Below are positions 27,101 through 42,100 of a DNA stretch of 64,000 nt, in pieces. A model generated the notes under the pieces. That model was not told the origin of the DNA. It saw only the letters and a list, made by a program, of their open reading frames with translations, and did not search any database. Every line of letters starts with the position of its first letter. The first letter of the stretch is position 1. The stretch covers positions 54,072,398-54,136,397 of the forward strand of contig NC_092521.1 of NCBI RefSeq assembly GCF_037038585.1, given 5' to 3'. The stretch is from Patagioenas fasciata. Taxonomy: Eukaryota > Chordata > Aves > Columbiformes > Columbidae. Position numbers and translations under genes: made by a program.

Positions 27101-30100
27101 ATTAGGCAGGAACTGAAATATCATGAGCGTGATTTTCATCCTCCCGACAAAATTAGCATTATACCTATGTAATTCCCTCAGATGGAATTACAGGACTTCA
27201 AGGGATTTGAGTTCTATTGTTTCCATTTATAGATGTGCCTGAGTTGAAGGAAAGTTAAATTCAGAGTCTCAGAAGAGAGAGCAAGACAAGAGGACTTTTT
27301 TTCTTATCGCTGAAAGTTTTATAAAAGCATCTTAATTTCAGTCAATTTGATGTGTTTTCCTTTCTATTGACACAGAGAGCAGGCGACTAAAGTGTAACTA
27401 GCTCTACAAAGATATGGAAGGAATGTGGTGGAAAAATAGTGTCCCTGAAGCCCTCTAACTCAAGAAATGACTATTCAGAAGACAGTGGTATTTATAATCA
27501 CCCTTTTCTACAAAATAATATTGAAAATATTGCCAGAGGTCACTCTAGCCTTGCCAAACAGATACAAGAGCAAAGAAACAGGTTTGGATTCCTCTCTTCA
27601 ATACGCTAAGAAACTTAACAGCCCAAGATCAGATTTAAAAAAAAAAAAGGCATTTTCCCCATGTGTTATCACAGCCTCTACTACCCAGTGCTTCTGGTAT
27701 TACTGCAAGCCAGTGGGGCTAAAACCTGCACTGGGGTGACACACTGACTATCTCAGAGCTGCAGAATAATATTGAAAATCCATTCCTGTGTAAAGAGAGA
27801 CATACCAGAATTTGGAGTTAACTTGGGCACATGTCAAAGAGAAATATAGTACATTTTGCAGCTGCCTGAGGAAAGAATATTAGGTCACGGACATAACACA
27901 TAAATACCTGACTGATGGGCCATGTTAGGCTGTCACAGACATCAGAAACCCCAAAGCAGAAACACTCTGTGCAGCCCTGAGGATTTCTTTCTTGCAAATT
28001 GTAGAATCCCGGTTTACAGAGATCACAATTTTCACCTTCTACATTTTCCTGTAAATGGCACGTAACATTTGTTTAGCATCAGCCTTATTATGGTAACAAA
28101 TACAGTGGATTAGACAGGATTTAGGCATAACAGCATTCAGAAGGTTATAAAAGAAAACAGACTTCAGCACAGCAGGGTTACTGAATAAGACTCGGAGCTT
28201 AAAACTAGAACTGATTGGAAAAATTCATCAGAATTTTCCAGTTCATCAAAATCTAAACATGCCCTGTCAAGGGCCCTATTGCAGTGAAATTTCAGCACAT
28301 GGGCAGAGTTTGAAAAGCTTCTGCCAGCTGTCAGTCTGCCTCTTTCGTAGCTTGAAATTGTAGAATATTCCAGAAAAAAGTTGCCATATTTACTGAACCC
28401 AGATAGTCTACACACAGACAGCATAGTTCACTTCCAGGCCAGGCTCCTGGAGTTACCATAGCCAGCTTCAAGGTAACAGTTCCTCAACCACATATTAATA
28501 TTTATACTTTAATCCCTACCACTGCTGCCACCTCTTTCTGGAGGAACACCACACACGCTTATGCTTTTCATCCTAATACGCTCTGGCTAAGGTCCAGAAA
28601 CTCCTACGCCAAAAACAGAGGTGCTCCACTCCTTTAGCTCTTATTTCTGGCCTTCTGCCTCCTTACCATGCAAACTGGGTAGCTCAGAGCATACTGATAC
28701 ATACCTCTTTCAATGTAGAACTTACAGGAAAAAAAAAATCCAAAACACCATACTCAATTTTTTCTTGTAACATTTGTACAGACAATATGTAGTTAGTTAT
28801 TCAAAAATATAGACAATTGCTGCTGACAAGCAAATCAGTAGAGAAAATATTCAGTAAACGTCCACAAACCCATGTATATAGAACTCTGTGTATTTCTACA
28901 CAGTAAGATACAGAATGTTTCCCGTTGCCACGGACAAGTCTCTATTCATGTCTTAGCTTCATATCAGGACAAGACCTGGACACAAGCACTCCTCTATCTC
29001 AACCTTTGGTTTCCACTATGGAAAAACTTCACTGCAAATGTGAAGATAACTTTACAGAGCTCTCCCTGATAAAAAGGCTTCAGAGACCAAGACTGTAGGG
29101 CGTATAGTGAAGTGCACCTGTCGTGCTATTTTGAGGAGGCCTGTATGAGCTCTGCATTGCAATTTGAAATGCAAAGCCTGTGGACCAAATTCTGCTTTCA
29201 GTAGTTACCAGAGTAACTTCAGCCAAAAGAATCACTCTAGATTCCAGACTTAGATTTGATCTGATGGAGCAAATTTCAGGCTTACGAGAGAAAAATCTGA
29301 GAGCTTTGGTGGCAACACAACCAACTGCCTCTTCTTCTGGATCACTGGTTGGCATATCAAGTTTACATAAGACCTCTCTAAACAGCTAGGTTATGTGCTT
29401 CTGTAAGCAAAGTACAGACTGGTTTTGCAAACCATATGAGAAATTTAAGATCCCCAGCTCTGATTCGAAGGCTGAGGGGATGGTTGCATTTGCTTTGTTA
29501 ACATCCAAACTTGGGAAAAACCTCAGATAAAGAGCCTCCTGAGATAATGAGATTTTAAAATCTTGAATTTTTACAGAAATAAAATTTGTATGCTCTTTTC
29601 AGCTTTTTCATTTCTCGATCTTCAGGATGCACTTGGATCACACATTTCACTTTGTCTCTCTAACATTATTAGAAAAATTATTATTTATTGCTTAATGAAA
29701 TATAAAAACCTTACCCAATGACTAGACCCCAAGAGCTGTGTGTCACAAAACATCAAATATTATGAAATTCAGAGCACAAAAAGGAATAGCTTGCACTACT
29801 ACGCTCATGGTGAACACCTAGGCTTAGTAATCCTGTCTCTGTTTAATATTTGGAGCACACAACTTCTCTCCTTCCTTCCTTTCACCTCTGTGAGCGGGCT
29901 GCTGACCGGTGACACTCTCAGTGACCTGGCCTAAAAGTTCTGTGTGCCAGATTGATGCCCACAACAGCACTGGAAGGAGGCAGTTTCTTATCCAGTCTAT
30001 ATCAAAATTTTCCACCGGTTAGCTGTATCAACTGACATAGTGTTACTCTAGCTCAAGATGAGACAAAATGGCTGTTTCCCCTTTCTTGAATTTAAACTGG

Positions 30101-33100
30101 CCATTGGAACTATTCCTCTCTTCCAGACCCTGATTATTTATGTTTGATGTTTTGGATCAGATAAATTATGCAAAAGGACCAAGAAATTTCAGAAAAGTTG
30201 TGAAACAAACCACATTTTTTTTGGCTCCCATTCACTGTCATACTTGGCAACACATACATAAACTCCTATCTAACATTTGGTTCAGAAAATTAGTACAACT
30301 TATTAAATATTGATACAGCTTTGTAATAAAGTTCAGCAGAATCTACAGCTGCAAAATATTTCAAGGGGTTTGGATATTTACCAAAAAATAAAAGAAGGCT
30401 GCAAAATTTCTCTTTTTAAACATTTTTATGGTTTATATTCTGTAATTGAATAATTAAATCATCTTTCATCCATACAAGTAATGTAATTGTTCCAATAGTT
30501 CTTTCCAAGCGCATGCTGTTTCTTCACACAAAGCAGATGTTATAAACACATTCTTTCTTTACAAGAAATCAGTGACTTTGAAGAGAAATATCAGCTCACC
30601 CTTAAAACCAAACCCAGCTAAGGTTTACATCATTCTCTGTGATTCTCTCTCACACTCAGATGTGCAGCTATTGTTTGATTTTAGTGTCAGTCTGGTCCAT
30701 TAGTATAGAAAATGGTGTATCAGTAACATAGAGAACCATCCAACAAAATATCATGTTTTTCAATACAGGGAACAGTTAGTAATTTCAGGTTCTGCATCGT
30801 CAAGTGTACAGTTACAGCAGGTTACTTCCTATAAAAGAAGCGATCTCTCTAGTTAATGAAGTAGTTTCCCTTACTAAAAGGAAGTTTATAAATCAAAGCA
30901 CAGATTCGATTTCAAACCAAAATGACGAATACTCACTTTGCAAAGACAAGGTTCTGTGCATGGATCTTCGTTAATGCTACCAATCAGGCTGCAGTTGCAA
31001 CGCAGGCAGTTTGGATAGCCCCGATACCCAAAAGCACAACGATCACATTTTTCCCCTGTGTAACCTTCTCTGCATTGACACTGACCTGGCCAAGTCCCTT
31101 GGAAAGCAAAAACAAATAAATAAGAGCTGGCAATAGGCTGGATTGAAGATGTCTCAGAAAGTGCAAGTAATTCAGCATTCCTTTTTTATTACACTTCATG
31201 TTGTATTCCACACAGATACTTGGCATAATGTCAGTCTTGCCATCTATTTTTCATGTTTAGAGTGCCACATGCACAGAAACTGCAGCAAAATGGATTCCAT
31301 GACATCTGTAACAGCATTCATGAACAGCGTTAGATCTTAATCCTTCCCGTTGTTTTATCTAGTCAGAGCCCACCATGCCCATACAAGAACACATTCAGGC
31401 ACCTGACATACCTTAAAATCCTAAATGTATATATGTTGTGCCTCATCTCTCCTTCCTAAATATTTACCATTGTTCTGAAGTGCTACCTTAATAGCAGCCA
31501 TTCACAAGTAGATAGTGCTCCCTCAACATCCAGAAATATAGCCAGATTTGAAGTTTAGGGAAAAGGCGCTTCCTGCTGTCTTACCACGCTGCGAGTCAGA
31601 ATGCTGCTCATCTTTAACACAGACAGAACTCAGGGAGCCAAATGGGTCGCAGCCACAGGGATAGCAGGGGTGATCCTCATAGGGAGAAACCTACAAAGCA
31701 AATGTTCTCAGTCAAATTCTCAAATTGTTAGCTGCAAAAAGTAAAGTTGCATCTGTTTCTTGTCTGGGATCACCAGAACTAATACAAACGAAGACTGGAA
31801 AAGCTAATATGCAGTAGTAGATCAAGGGACTATTTTAATTTTAGCAAACAGAGGATCAGGGGATTGTAGGAATACACGAAGAAAACTTGGTCTTCAATAG
31901 CACAGACAAAGGTGTAGTAACTGCTAATAGATGGAAGCTGAAGATCAACACACTCAGCTTAAATAGACATTTTTTTAATATAACAGCAATTAACCACTGT
32001 GACGGTTTGCCAAAAAATTGTGGAAATGTCTAAGACAAGACTGGATGTTTTTTGCAAAGACACTCTGGTTCAAAGAGGAAGGAAATGAAAGAAATCCTTG
32101 GCTCTACGTTCAAAACCAGGACAGACTATCAACTCATGAAGATTCATTCTTAACTTTACGATCTATATATCTTTGAAATATAAGACAATGCAATTCATAT
32201 GGCAAGGATTTTATTTTTCTTTCAGGGAAGATTTTCCTTTGAGGTGCTTCAGATGTAAAGCAAATCAGTAATGATCTCTAGATACAAATGTATTTGCTAG
32301 GAGTGGATTGAAGACTTCAATGCTTCTTACATCATACAACCTCCAACGCTGGTTTACTTCTTGGGCTGAGCTATACCTGCTGTCTAACCATACTCGTACA
32401 GACTCATCTTGCTCTTTGCACCAATTTATGCTGGATTTCTAAAGCATGGGTTTTTCCAAAATATGCATGAGCACGCCAAAGCAAGACCTTCAGTATGTCT
32501 CATTATACAGAGGACAGGAAGTTCATGTTTCACTCTGTTGGTCACATCTTAACAAATGTCTTTTGTGGATTTTAGGTCATGTTTCCAAAGAGTGCCACTT
32601 GCTAAGTAACTGGAAAGTACACAGGCTCAGAAAACACATGTTCTTCAATAATCATGGAAAGAAGAAGAATATTTGTTGCAACACCTCATGAGACAAAGAG
32701 TCTGATCTTCAAACCATGTAATGGTCCTTTTTAACACTGCTTGAAATGGGTAAATATAGGATGTTACACACTTTTTGCATTATTGAAGACACTGAAACTT
32801 CAACACTGGCACTTTTTAGAGCTTTATGTGCAGGAGAAATGAGTTTCCTATCAGAACATCTACATTTCCACACTAGCACTCCAAGTTTCATCTACACTTA
32901 ATTCTTTTCTTCTCCAACAGCTTGGCCTGCCCTCCTACACAACTGGACAAGCATTTTGTTTTTCTCTGAAAGTTTTTGTGGTATCATCTATTAAAAAAAA
33001 AAACCACACTATAGTTTCTAACTATTCTGCAACTGATACATATATATGTATATAAAAATTACAATGAGCTGAAATACACATCATATGTTGTAATTCACCA

Positions 33101-36100
33101 AAACTTTATAATAGTATTTTCTTACTTTCTGTGGTCTAAAAAATCCATCATCACACATTTCACAGTTGATCCCAGTAGTATGTTGAGTACAGTTTAAACA
33201 AACGCCACCTCCTGAATACTGGCCATGAATATTCATGCTCCTTTTCTGATCTGCAATACTCTGATCATAGTAACAATCTTCTGCTTTGTTATGACAGTTG
33301 CACTCTGAGAAGAATAAAAAATAAATCCTTTGTTTTATGTACACCGTATAACAGTTCCTATAAAACTGACATTTTTCGAAACGGAAAATGTAAGTAGAAG
33401 AGCATATCAATTCATCTCATGAGCATGCTTTTTTATCTTTAACCGTGCTGTGTGCTTCAGCAGTCTGGATACACTGTATTTCTTAGCAGGTAAGCACATT
33501 TCAAAACCCCTGTCACCGCTTTAATAGCACTGTTTTTAACAGTATCCTGTATATCCCACTGAGACAACCCTGTCAGGACCCATGTCAACAGTCATGTGTA
33601 CTATTACCAATAGCTTCTGGCCTCTGCATCACAGAAAAAAATCTGCATCATTCTTCTCTTACTTGTATTATAGACAGAAGTCTGAGCAGTCAACATACAA
33701 GCATAAATTTGATTTAGCTCAGAGGATACTTCGGTGCAAACAGTCAAACACCAACTTTCTGAAGAGTGACATTACGACTTGTATGAAGACTTCAACTAAA
33801 AAGACTACTTTTGCATTCACAACTGTAAATTTTATCTAATAGTTTAATTGTCTGCAGCTTGTGTTATGCATAAGCAACATGAAGAGCAAAAATGCACTAA
33901 GTGGCTGCAGCAACACATTCAGTTGTACTAGCACAGCTTACATCAATCTGTCAGACAATCTGAAATGTAATTGGTCAATAAGTGTTTTCTTTCAAAACTT
34001 GTATTATCAGAACAAAGCTGTTTATCTGACAAAAATTATGATCAATATAAGAAATTTGCATTTTTAAGTAGCTAACAAAGCAATTGATGCAAATATGCTA
34101 GTTTTCACAAGAGGATAACAAATCTCCAACTCTCTTTGAAAAAGACACTCTGAATGCTTTAGTACATGACAACTCCACTAGCTATGGAGTCACACTGGAT
34201 AGAATACTTAAAAACATCTTAATGGTTATTAGAAACAGGTCCTTTGCCTCTAAACAATCCCATGAAGACAGTTACTAGCTTGAGGATATTCCCTGGAAAT
34301 TAGTTCAGATCTGTATGAAAAGCAACCGCAAACAATATGACAAGCCTTTATTAAACTTTCTGAACCTCTGTGCACACTTACTCTCACATTTGTTCCCAGC
34401 AGAAATGGTTCCTGGTCTCCACGGTTTCTGGTGGTAGCCTGGACAGCACTTGTTACAGCTCTCTCCACATGTGTTGTGTTCACATTGGCACTGCAATTTC
34501 TAAGAATTCAAGATTGCTTTCTTGAAGTATTTTTAAATGGATAATTTAATCAATGTTGCCAAAAGTCTGCCTGATATCAGACTTACTCCAAAAAATGTCA
34601 AAACCCACAAACACCCCACAATTAGTATTAGACTGTTCAACCATGCTATATCGACTATTTGGGAATAGCTTTTCTAGAACAGGAGGGACAAATCCCCTGT
34701 TGTTGCAAGAGGGTCTGTTTCTTCTTGTACTCCTGGAATTGTTTCAATGAAATGCTAATCAAAAAGAGTTTACTTCACGAAAGTTACATTAGCAGAGACC
34801 CAGATATGCTTACACAGAAAAGGAAGAAAATTACAGCAAATAATTTTTGTGCACCTTATCTTAAAAGATCTCTTTCAGTCTCCTCCTCCTTATTCTCTTT
34901 AGGCAAAGTACTTTTCTTTTTTTTAATTGGAAATGTTGTTGTGAAAATAAATCAATGAGATTAAATACCTTTGTGATTTCATCCAGAGGGCAGCTTCGAG
35001 CATGGCCATAACAAATACACATGCCACCAACAGAGATGTCCTTTATTGAATAATAGTACTACAAAAGTCAAAAAAGGATGAATGAATGACATTTACATGT
35101 ATTTAGATCTTCCCCCTACTCTGGAAAATAGAATACTAGCCTTCAACTATTCCATGACCTGAAAAATGACAAGAAAATAAAGAGGCTTTGAATTTTTGCC
35201 ACATGGAGAATCCTTCCATTTTGTGACTTTTTTTTCCCTCCCATACTTTTCCTCATTAGTACAAAACAATAACTTACTTTTAACTTTAAATAAGTATGCA
35301 TGATTTCTCAGCTTAAGGAAAGACCACCAAATATGAACTCAGCCAAAATCTACTTGTAAAAGAAAACAAATCCTTTTTTTAACCTGTAAGGAGCCATGAA
35401 ACATAACAAATTGCTATATTTTAATTTCAGTCTGGGGAGCAAGAGTATGCTTTCTTAAAACAGGAACTCTGCCCTCCCTTAAAACCAGTTTGCACACTTT
35501 CTTCCAGACCCGCTCTTTACGACTAGTGTGTAGGCAGTGTATTATTCTATCCAAATTCCTAGCTTAAAACTTGGCGATGCAGCAGAGTACAATCCATTAG
35601 TATTGCCAGGTGGTGAGCAAAAGCAACATACATAAGGAAAGGATTTAATTTTCAAGGCAGGGAAGAGGCAGGAAATGACCATCTGGGTTCAGTTACAGCT
35701 GCAGTATCAACACGGTTGGCCTGTTTGTATCCTGGCAAGTATGTACTAGGGGGAATGAAAAAGAAGCACTTTTTGAGGATACTTCTAAGGAACGAGTTCA
35801 AGACTCTCAGACCTAACAACCCTATAGTCATCTGGTGCACGAGGAGGAGGTGGCTGTGGGTGGTCAGACCTGCTGACTCCTGGACTGTTGCCTCTTTGAA
35901 GGATCCTGGAGCTGAAGCACACTAACCTCTTTGATTTCATACTTAATTTTTTATGTTTTAAAATCTTTTATTATATTCAGGGTTTTTTTTAATGTTATGG
36001 GCTTGAATGACAAAAAGCATTCAGTGACTTATCATGAAGAGTAAGTCCTTCACTACAGAGAAGGAGGTCCAGACTCAGAAAAGTAGGACAAAACCAGAGC

Positions 36101-39100
36101 TGTATTTCTCACTGCATTCCCTGCTTCATCTCCTTCATCTTGTTTTCTCAAGACTCACAGTGCATGGCTCACAACAGCTGTGTGCAGCTTGAGGCTGAAG
36201 GAGAGTGCAATGCTAACTGAATGCTACAGGCAGAAATAAATAAATAACATACAAAAGTAAAGGTGCTGTTGAACACTTTAAAGTTCTGTATCAGCCCTTT
36301 TACAAGACTATGTACCAGAAATGAAAACAATTGGTATCAATTACTGAATGCGAAGTCTTCAAAAACAATAAAAACACAATCCAGTAAGCTGGAAGTTACT
36401 ACCTTGCTTGTAGTTGGTTGCACAGTGAGACATAAGGTGAGACATCAGGATTTGGGAACTCTGCCCAATAAAATCCATGTCTTGTGACAATGAAGATGTG
36501 TCGTTACTCATGCAAAACTGTACTAAGCAGTGCTAGGTAGGGTAGTATTAAGCCCCAGACTGCACAACTGTGTATGTTACAAACCTTCAACACCCTTGTT
36601 TCCCAGCTGTATGTTTGCATGCTTCCATGTTGGGCCTTTCTTTTTGGGGTGTATTTCTTGGTATTACAGTACTATCAACAGACCTAAATGTCAACTAGCC
36701 TGCTCCATGGGAACATCTCACCTGCTTAGGTTGTGCATTAACCATTTCCCTATGGTCAACAAGGCACAGCTGGAGCAGCAGTCCAATACTCTGTGCTTGC
36801 ATTCTCCACACTATAAATTCCCATATGGGGCAGACAGAACAAGTAGAACATCCAGATTTTATGCTTTAGAAATGCTGCAGCTGAATGGGCATCTCCATGA
36901 CTGCCGTAAGAGTGGGGCTGCCCTGAAAATGCCCAAACTCTGGACCAAATCAAAGCTCCTTTCTCCCTTCTGTACCCAGCTATCCAGCCTGACCTCACAG
37001 AAGCAGTGTCAATGCACAAGGATTGCCTGTATCAGAGAAGACACCAACTGCAAGGGCTCTGTTCCTGCACAAGGAGTTGCCTCAGGACACTCAAGGCAAA
37101 TAGCTACAAGGGATCCTTCTGTCCTCATTGGAAAGCCTGCCTTCATGGAAAAAATTGAAGCCACTGATTTCCAAACCTATGGGTCTCAGGCAAATTAAGG
37201 GAGGGTCAAAATGGCAAAATACAAAGCAAATACTGCAGAAAAGTTAGTCACGGTAGGTACTGTTATTAAGGGCTCCAACACTGAATTTCTCCAAGAGCTT
37301 GAAGAAGGCAGCCTAAGTGCTTGGTAACTCAGTTTCCCCAGTTTAAATATCAAATGTGTAAAGATCAGTTAATGCTCTCCAGAATTCTATCCAAGTGTCT
37401 TGCATTGTTAGTAATTAATGGGCTTTAAAGCAATTTATTACAACAACCTTCAAAAAAAATAAGAAAACTCTCAGACATCAAAATTCACAATGGCAAGGTT
37501 TTAAAATAATTAATTTTGAGTCAGAGCACCTGGTCCTGAAAGCCCTAAGAGACCAGAAGAGGTACTGCAGTTGCATAAAGAGCAAGCTCAAGTGACATTT
37601 CTATCCCCAAAACCATATTTTTTACTTTCCTGATTAAGCATCATAAACACTGTTCCTAGCATAAATTATTTTCACAAACAAATAAAACAAAAAGCAAATA
37701 AGTAAACTATTTCTAAAAAGTACTTTTTCAAAGTTGTTTCTGATAAGGTACTGTTGTTTATAATATCTAAGGCAAGAATTGTTTAACAATCTATCAAAAT
37801 AAGTCTATTTGTGAATGGCAAGGATCAAGTACTTCCTCCTCAAATAGATATGAAAAGACTCTGCCATCAAATCATACTGAATATAATTTATGAAGAGTGA
37901 GCTTACCCTTCTGGTAACAATGGGGTCCAGTTCTTTAGGATCATTATGGCTGAGAGTCATGAGATCGGCGTTAAGAGTTCTAATACGCTGCAGTCGTAGG
38001 CGGATGTATCGTGCAGACGTAAACTCCAAAAGCTTTTGTGAAGGATCATCAGCACTAGGCCTACCGTTGATCAGTGACGTGTGAATCTAGAAAGAGCGAC
38101 TGGTTTAATGATAAACATAACTGCAATTCGTTCACAACAACAGACATATTAGTGTGAGAATTACAAAAAAAAAAAAAAACTTAAGCTTGTTTTCTAACAA
38201 CTCAGGATGGTAAGATGTTAAACTACCCCAAATTCCTTTTTCTTCCCCATCCTTTACCTGCAGGTAGAATTCCTGACTCACACGGCTCTGAAACCAACAC
38301 TCTCACTATAGTCTCAGGTCTCCTGGACTTCTCTGGAGACAGCATAAGGAGAAACGCAGTAACACAAGGTAGTCTTTAGCTTCCCTGGCCTTCCTTTCTC
38401 TCCCTTATTGAGAGGATTATGCTGGTCATAAGCATAACATTGTCCTTACAGATTTCTCCTCTGTAATTTGGAAAGATATTATAAAACATAATATGGCACA
38501 CATGCCCCATCTAGGTTCATTAATCCCATGTCTTGCCAGGACAGGGCTGCCCAATCAGCAAGGAATACCCAGTGGTATGACAGTGCAGTCAGAAGTCACC
38601 ACACAGATGACAACTGAAAGCAATGCGCTGCCACCAGAAAACAACCCACCTGGCCTTCATCTTTCTTGCGCAGTCCTAATCGGCCCCACTAAAACAGCTC
38701 TTGGTATCGGGCTGCACAACTTAGTCTGGCAACAGCCCCCCCACTCTTTCCAAAGCAATTTAAGGACACACAAGGATTTAGTCTCATATCACCATGTAGT
38801 GCCTGCTCTGTTTAATGGAAGAAACTGAAAAATGAGCTCTTACAGGCCACAAATTTTAAACAGTTCACCTGGTGTCCACAACAAAGAAGAAGTCAAGCTT
38901 TGGGCTTGTCAGCCACATTTTAGAGTGCATGACACATCCTCATCTATGAAGAGTAATTTTTTTCTCATATACTACTCCTGAATTTATAGTTTCAAGCTTG
39001 TCCAGTACTGTCAAATCTTTCCTCTCAAAATATTTCAAATATTAAAGATTTTTTGCTACCTTTTTTTTTAAAAAAAAGATATTATTTCTGCAGTGGAGCT

Positions 39101-42100
39101 AGGGGCTTCCTAGACAGCAACTGTGTTTTTTCAAAGACATCCAGAGACCAGTAATGGAGTTCACACTTCAAACATTATAATTTTGCCATTTATAGACTTA
39201 CCACCATTTCTCCTAACTATTCTAATATACTGTGTCCAAAGAATTCCACTTCTGTGATAACCCATTCAGAAACTAACCATCATCCATTTTCCAACTGCAG
39301 AATAACTGTTATGAAACCTAAAAACTTTTCCCAGGTCCAATCCTGCAAATTAACACCAACTTAGATAATACTCAGTTCTCACAGAAACACAAAGAATTCT
39401 TCCAGTCCATTTCCTACCCCAAAGTAGGTTTTACTAGACTTGTTAGATACTTGACCAATCTGTTCTTGAAGACCACTGTGGTTGTGACTCTACAATCCTT
39501 CAAGGCAATCTATTACAGCCCTTTCTGGCTTTATTGTTAGAAATACTCTTCATAAGCCATGCTTTCCTTGTTGCAGTTTCAGACCACATTCTCCATCCTG
39601 TCACAGACATGCAGAACAGATTATTCCTCCTTGTACCAATGTTTTATGCAACTGAAGACTGAACATGCCCACCTCATCTCAGTCTGTTCTCTATAGGCAA
39701 ACTGATTTTGATATATCAATTCAAAAGTCATGTTTTCATCTGTGAATTGTAAGACAGAGTTTTTAGCCAAATATTACTGCACTGCTTCCACTGAAAAAAA
39801 ATACATATATACTCAATATAGAGGAGCTCAACTCTAGCATGGAGCACCATATCCTGCTCTCATCTACCCTTAACTGCAGATGCAAAGTTTGCTGGGCTCA
39901 GTGCAATCTTTCGATTTCCACACCAGAGAAGAGGACTCAGCCATGGCATTGTGAGTTCCAGCATGTTGTGTTCCCATTTTATCACTTAGACTCCAGAAAT
40001 GTAAAGATCCAAAAAGGCCTATTACAACCAACTGGCCTTACCTCCTGTGTGACAAATGCCATCTCATTTTACATAACCTCTCCTGCCTAATTCTCCAGTA
40101 ATACATATTCTCTCTGCTCATTAATAGCTCCTTCAAGTGATGAAACGTGAAACATTATTCACATTTTAACTTGAAAGCTACCTACTGGCTTGATCAGTAG
40201 AAATTCTGTAATAAGATGCTATAACTTCTGTAGAGACAAAACATCTTCCCTGGTAGGAAAAGGAAGAAATAGTACAGGTAGATACTAAGGAAGAAAAGGA
40301 ATCGTTCTCCATGTACACTGCTATATTTGGCCAATACATTGCTTATATATGACTTAGATACATTGAAATATATTTGTACTATATGTTTTCAGTTTACTTG
40401 TCCTCCATAATTCAAGACCATTTCCAAACAACTGTAGTTTAAGTCTTGGAATTTATCATGAACCCTGACTTCATTACGTTAATTTCTGGAAGCAGATATT
40501 CAAGCAGTATAAATCAGGTAAACAGAGCTTACAGTAGAGTAGCTATACCTCTTCAAACCTGTGAAAGATCTAGCAGCAGCTAAGTGACATCCACTTTTAG
40601 ACATGTGGTCCTTTTACCACCCCAGTTCTTTCACATCAGAGCTCTACAAGCTGACTGCAGAACATTGAGATACTAACAAATTCTGGATACAAAGCAAGTG
40701 CTTGTAGACATCTGCTGGTCTGCAGGACTTCCTACAGCCCCATATTTAAGTTCAATAGGTTGGTCAGAACCCGTTCCAAAGCAGTAAATATAGGTATTTT
40801 CAAACAGGTGCTGAGATTGACTAGTACAGGTTGTGAGATATTCTGTGCAGGGAATACTCCTATCTGTCTGTCTTTTCAGCTAAGAAGGAGCAGCCTGTCT
40901 CTTTGTGAATGACAGCTTTTATGTAGTACACAGCCATTTAATTTTGTAATTATTATGTTCTTGTGTTGTATTTTTATGTTACTGCACTACAAAAAGAAAG
41001 GTACCTTCTGGATAGTATCACCCAATTAATTCTGTGTGCATCAGGGAAAATAAATGAGAAAAAAATGCCACTAAACAGAATCTCTGGCATTCCTGTGTTT
41101 GGAGTTGTATGGCAAATCAGACATACATCACATGAGGCACTGCTTGTACAGAGTCAACATAAGGGGTTTTCTGGTTAATTGTGTGGAGAGACAGGTTAAG
41201 TTTGTCTGCTCCATCTGATCCGTGAGGTATGTGCTTATGTCACTGCAAAAAACACTTGATTAAAGTCAATGTGACTTAATGTTACTGAATTTCATTGTTT
41301 TTTTTTTCTTCCTGAAACAAAGTTTCAAGTTTATGTGAAGAATTTTGACAGCCCTTAGTTGCATACACTCCAGTTTTGTTGTTTTTTTTGTTTGTTTTTT
41401 TTTTTTTAACCAGGAAATAAAAACATATTGGCTTCTATTAAGACAAGAGTTAGAAACATTCTCCATGGGATAACACTGCATTTATTATCACACACTTACA
41501 TTATAGCACTCACAATAGAATAACTGCTGTTTTTAATGTATCATTTCATTATCTGGCTGCCTCTACATAATAAATTACACAAGTACCATGAATAGAGTTT
41601 GTTAAAAGAAAGAACAATCAACAGTGAGGCTGCACAACTCGTAGCTCTTTTAATTATGCTACATCCCTGAAACAATGCCAAGGCTTGTTTAGGAGTTCCA
41701 GCTGTGCTGAGCACTTCAACAATGTTTGTAGCTTTATCTCAGACAACCAGGTGTTCCAAACACAGGGTTCTTCTTTATTAAATGAAAAACCTGGCAAAAC
41801 ATAGAGCCTCTGTTGTAGACTTTCAGGATAAAGCAACTAATAATTCACAGCTAATAGCTACCATTAAATTATGCACAGAGAGAGAACAAAGACTTTAGTA
41901 GCAGGAATACACAGAGCCAAGGACATGTTTCATCCCAACATTTAAAAGTTTGCTATACTGGTACATGATGTAAAGACAGTATCATTAAAGAAGAGTAACA
42001 GATCATCTGGTAGGGCTGAGGGTGATGAACTCTAACTGTAATCCAAACATTCTCAAATTGCTATCAGTCCATGTCCTTACCCACAAACCGCAAGTGCAGA

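Noticed and set aside
38493..38828. 111-codon plus-strand ORF in intron 4
   Set aside because: No recognisable domain, no splice context and no adjacent element; treated as chance.
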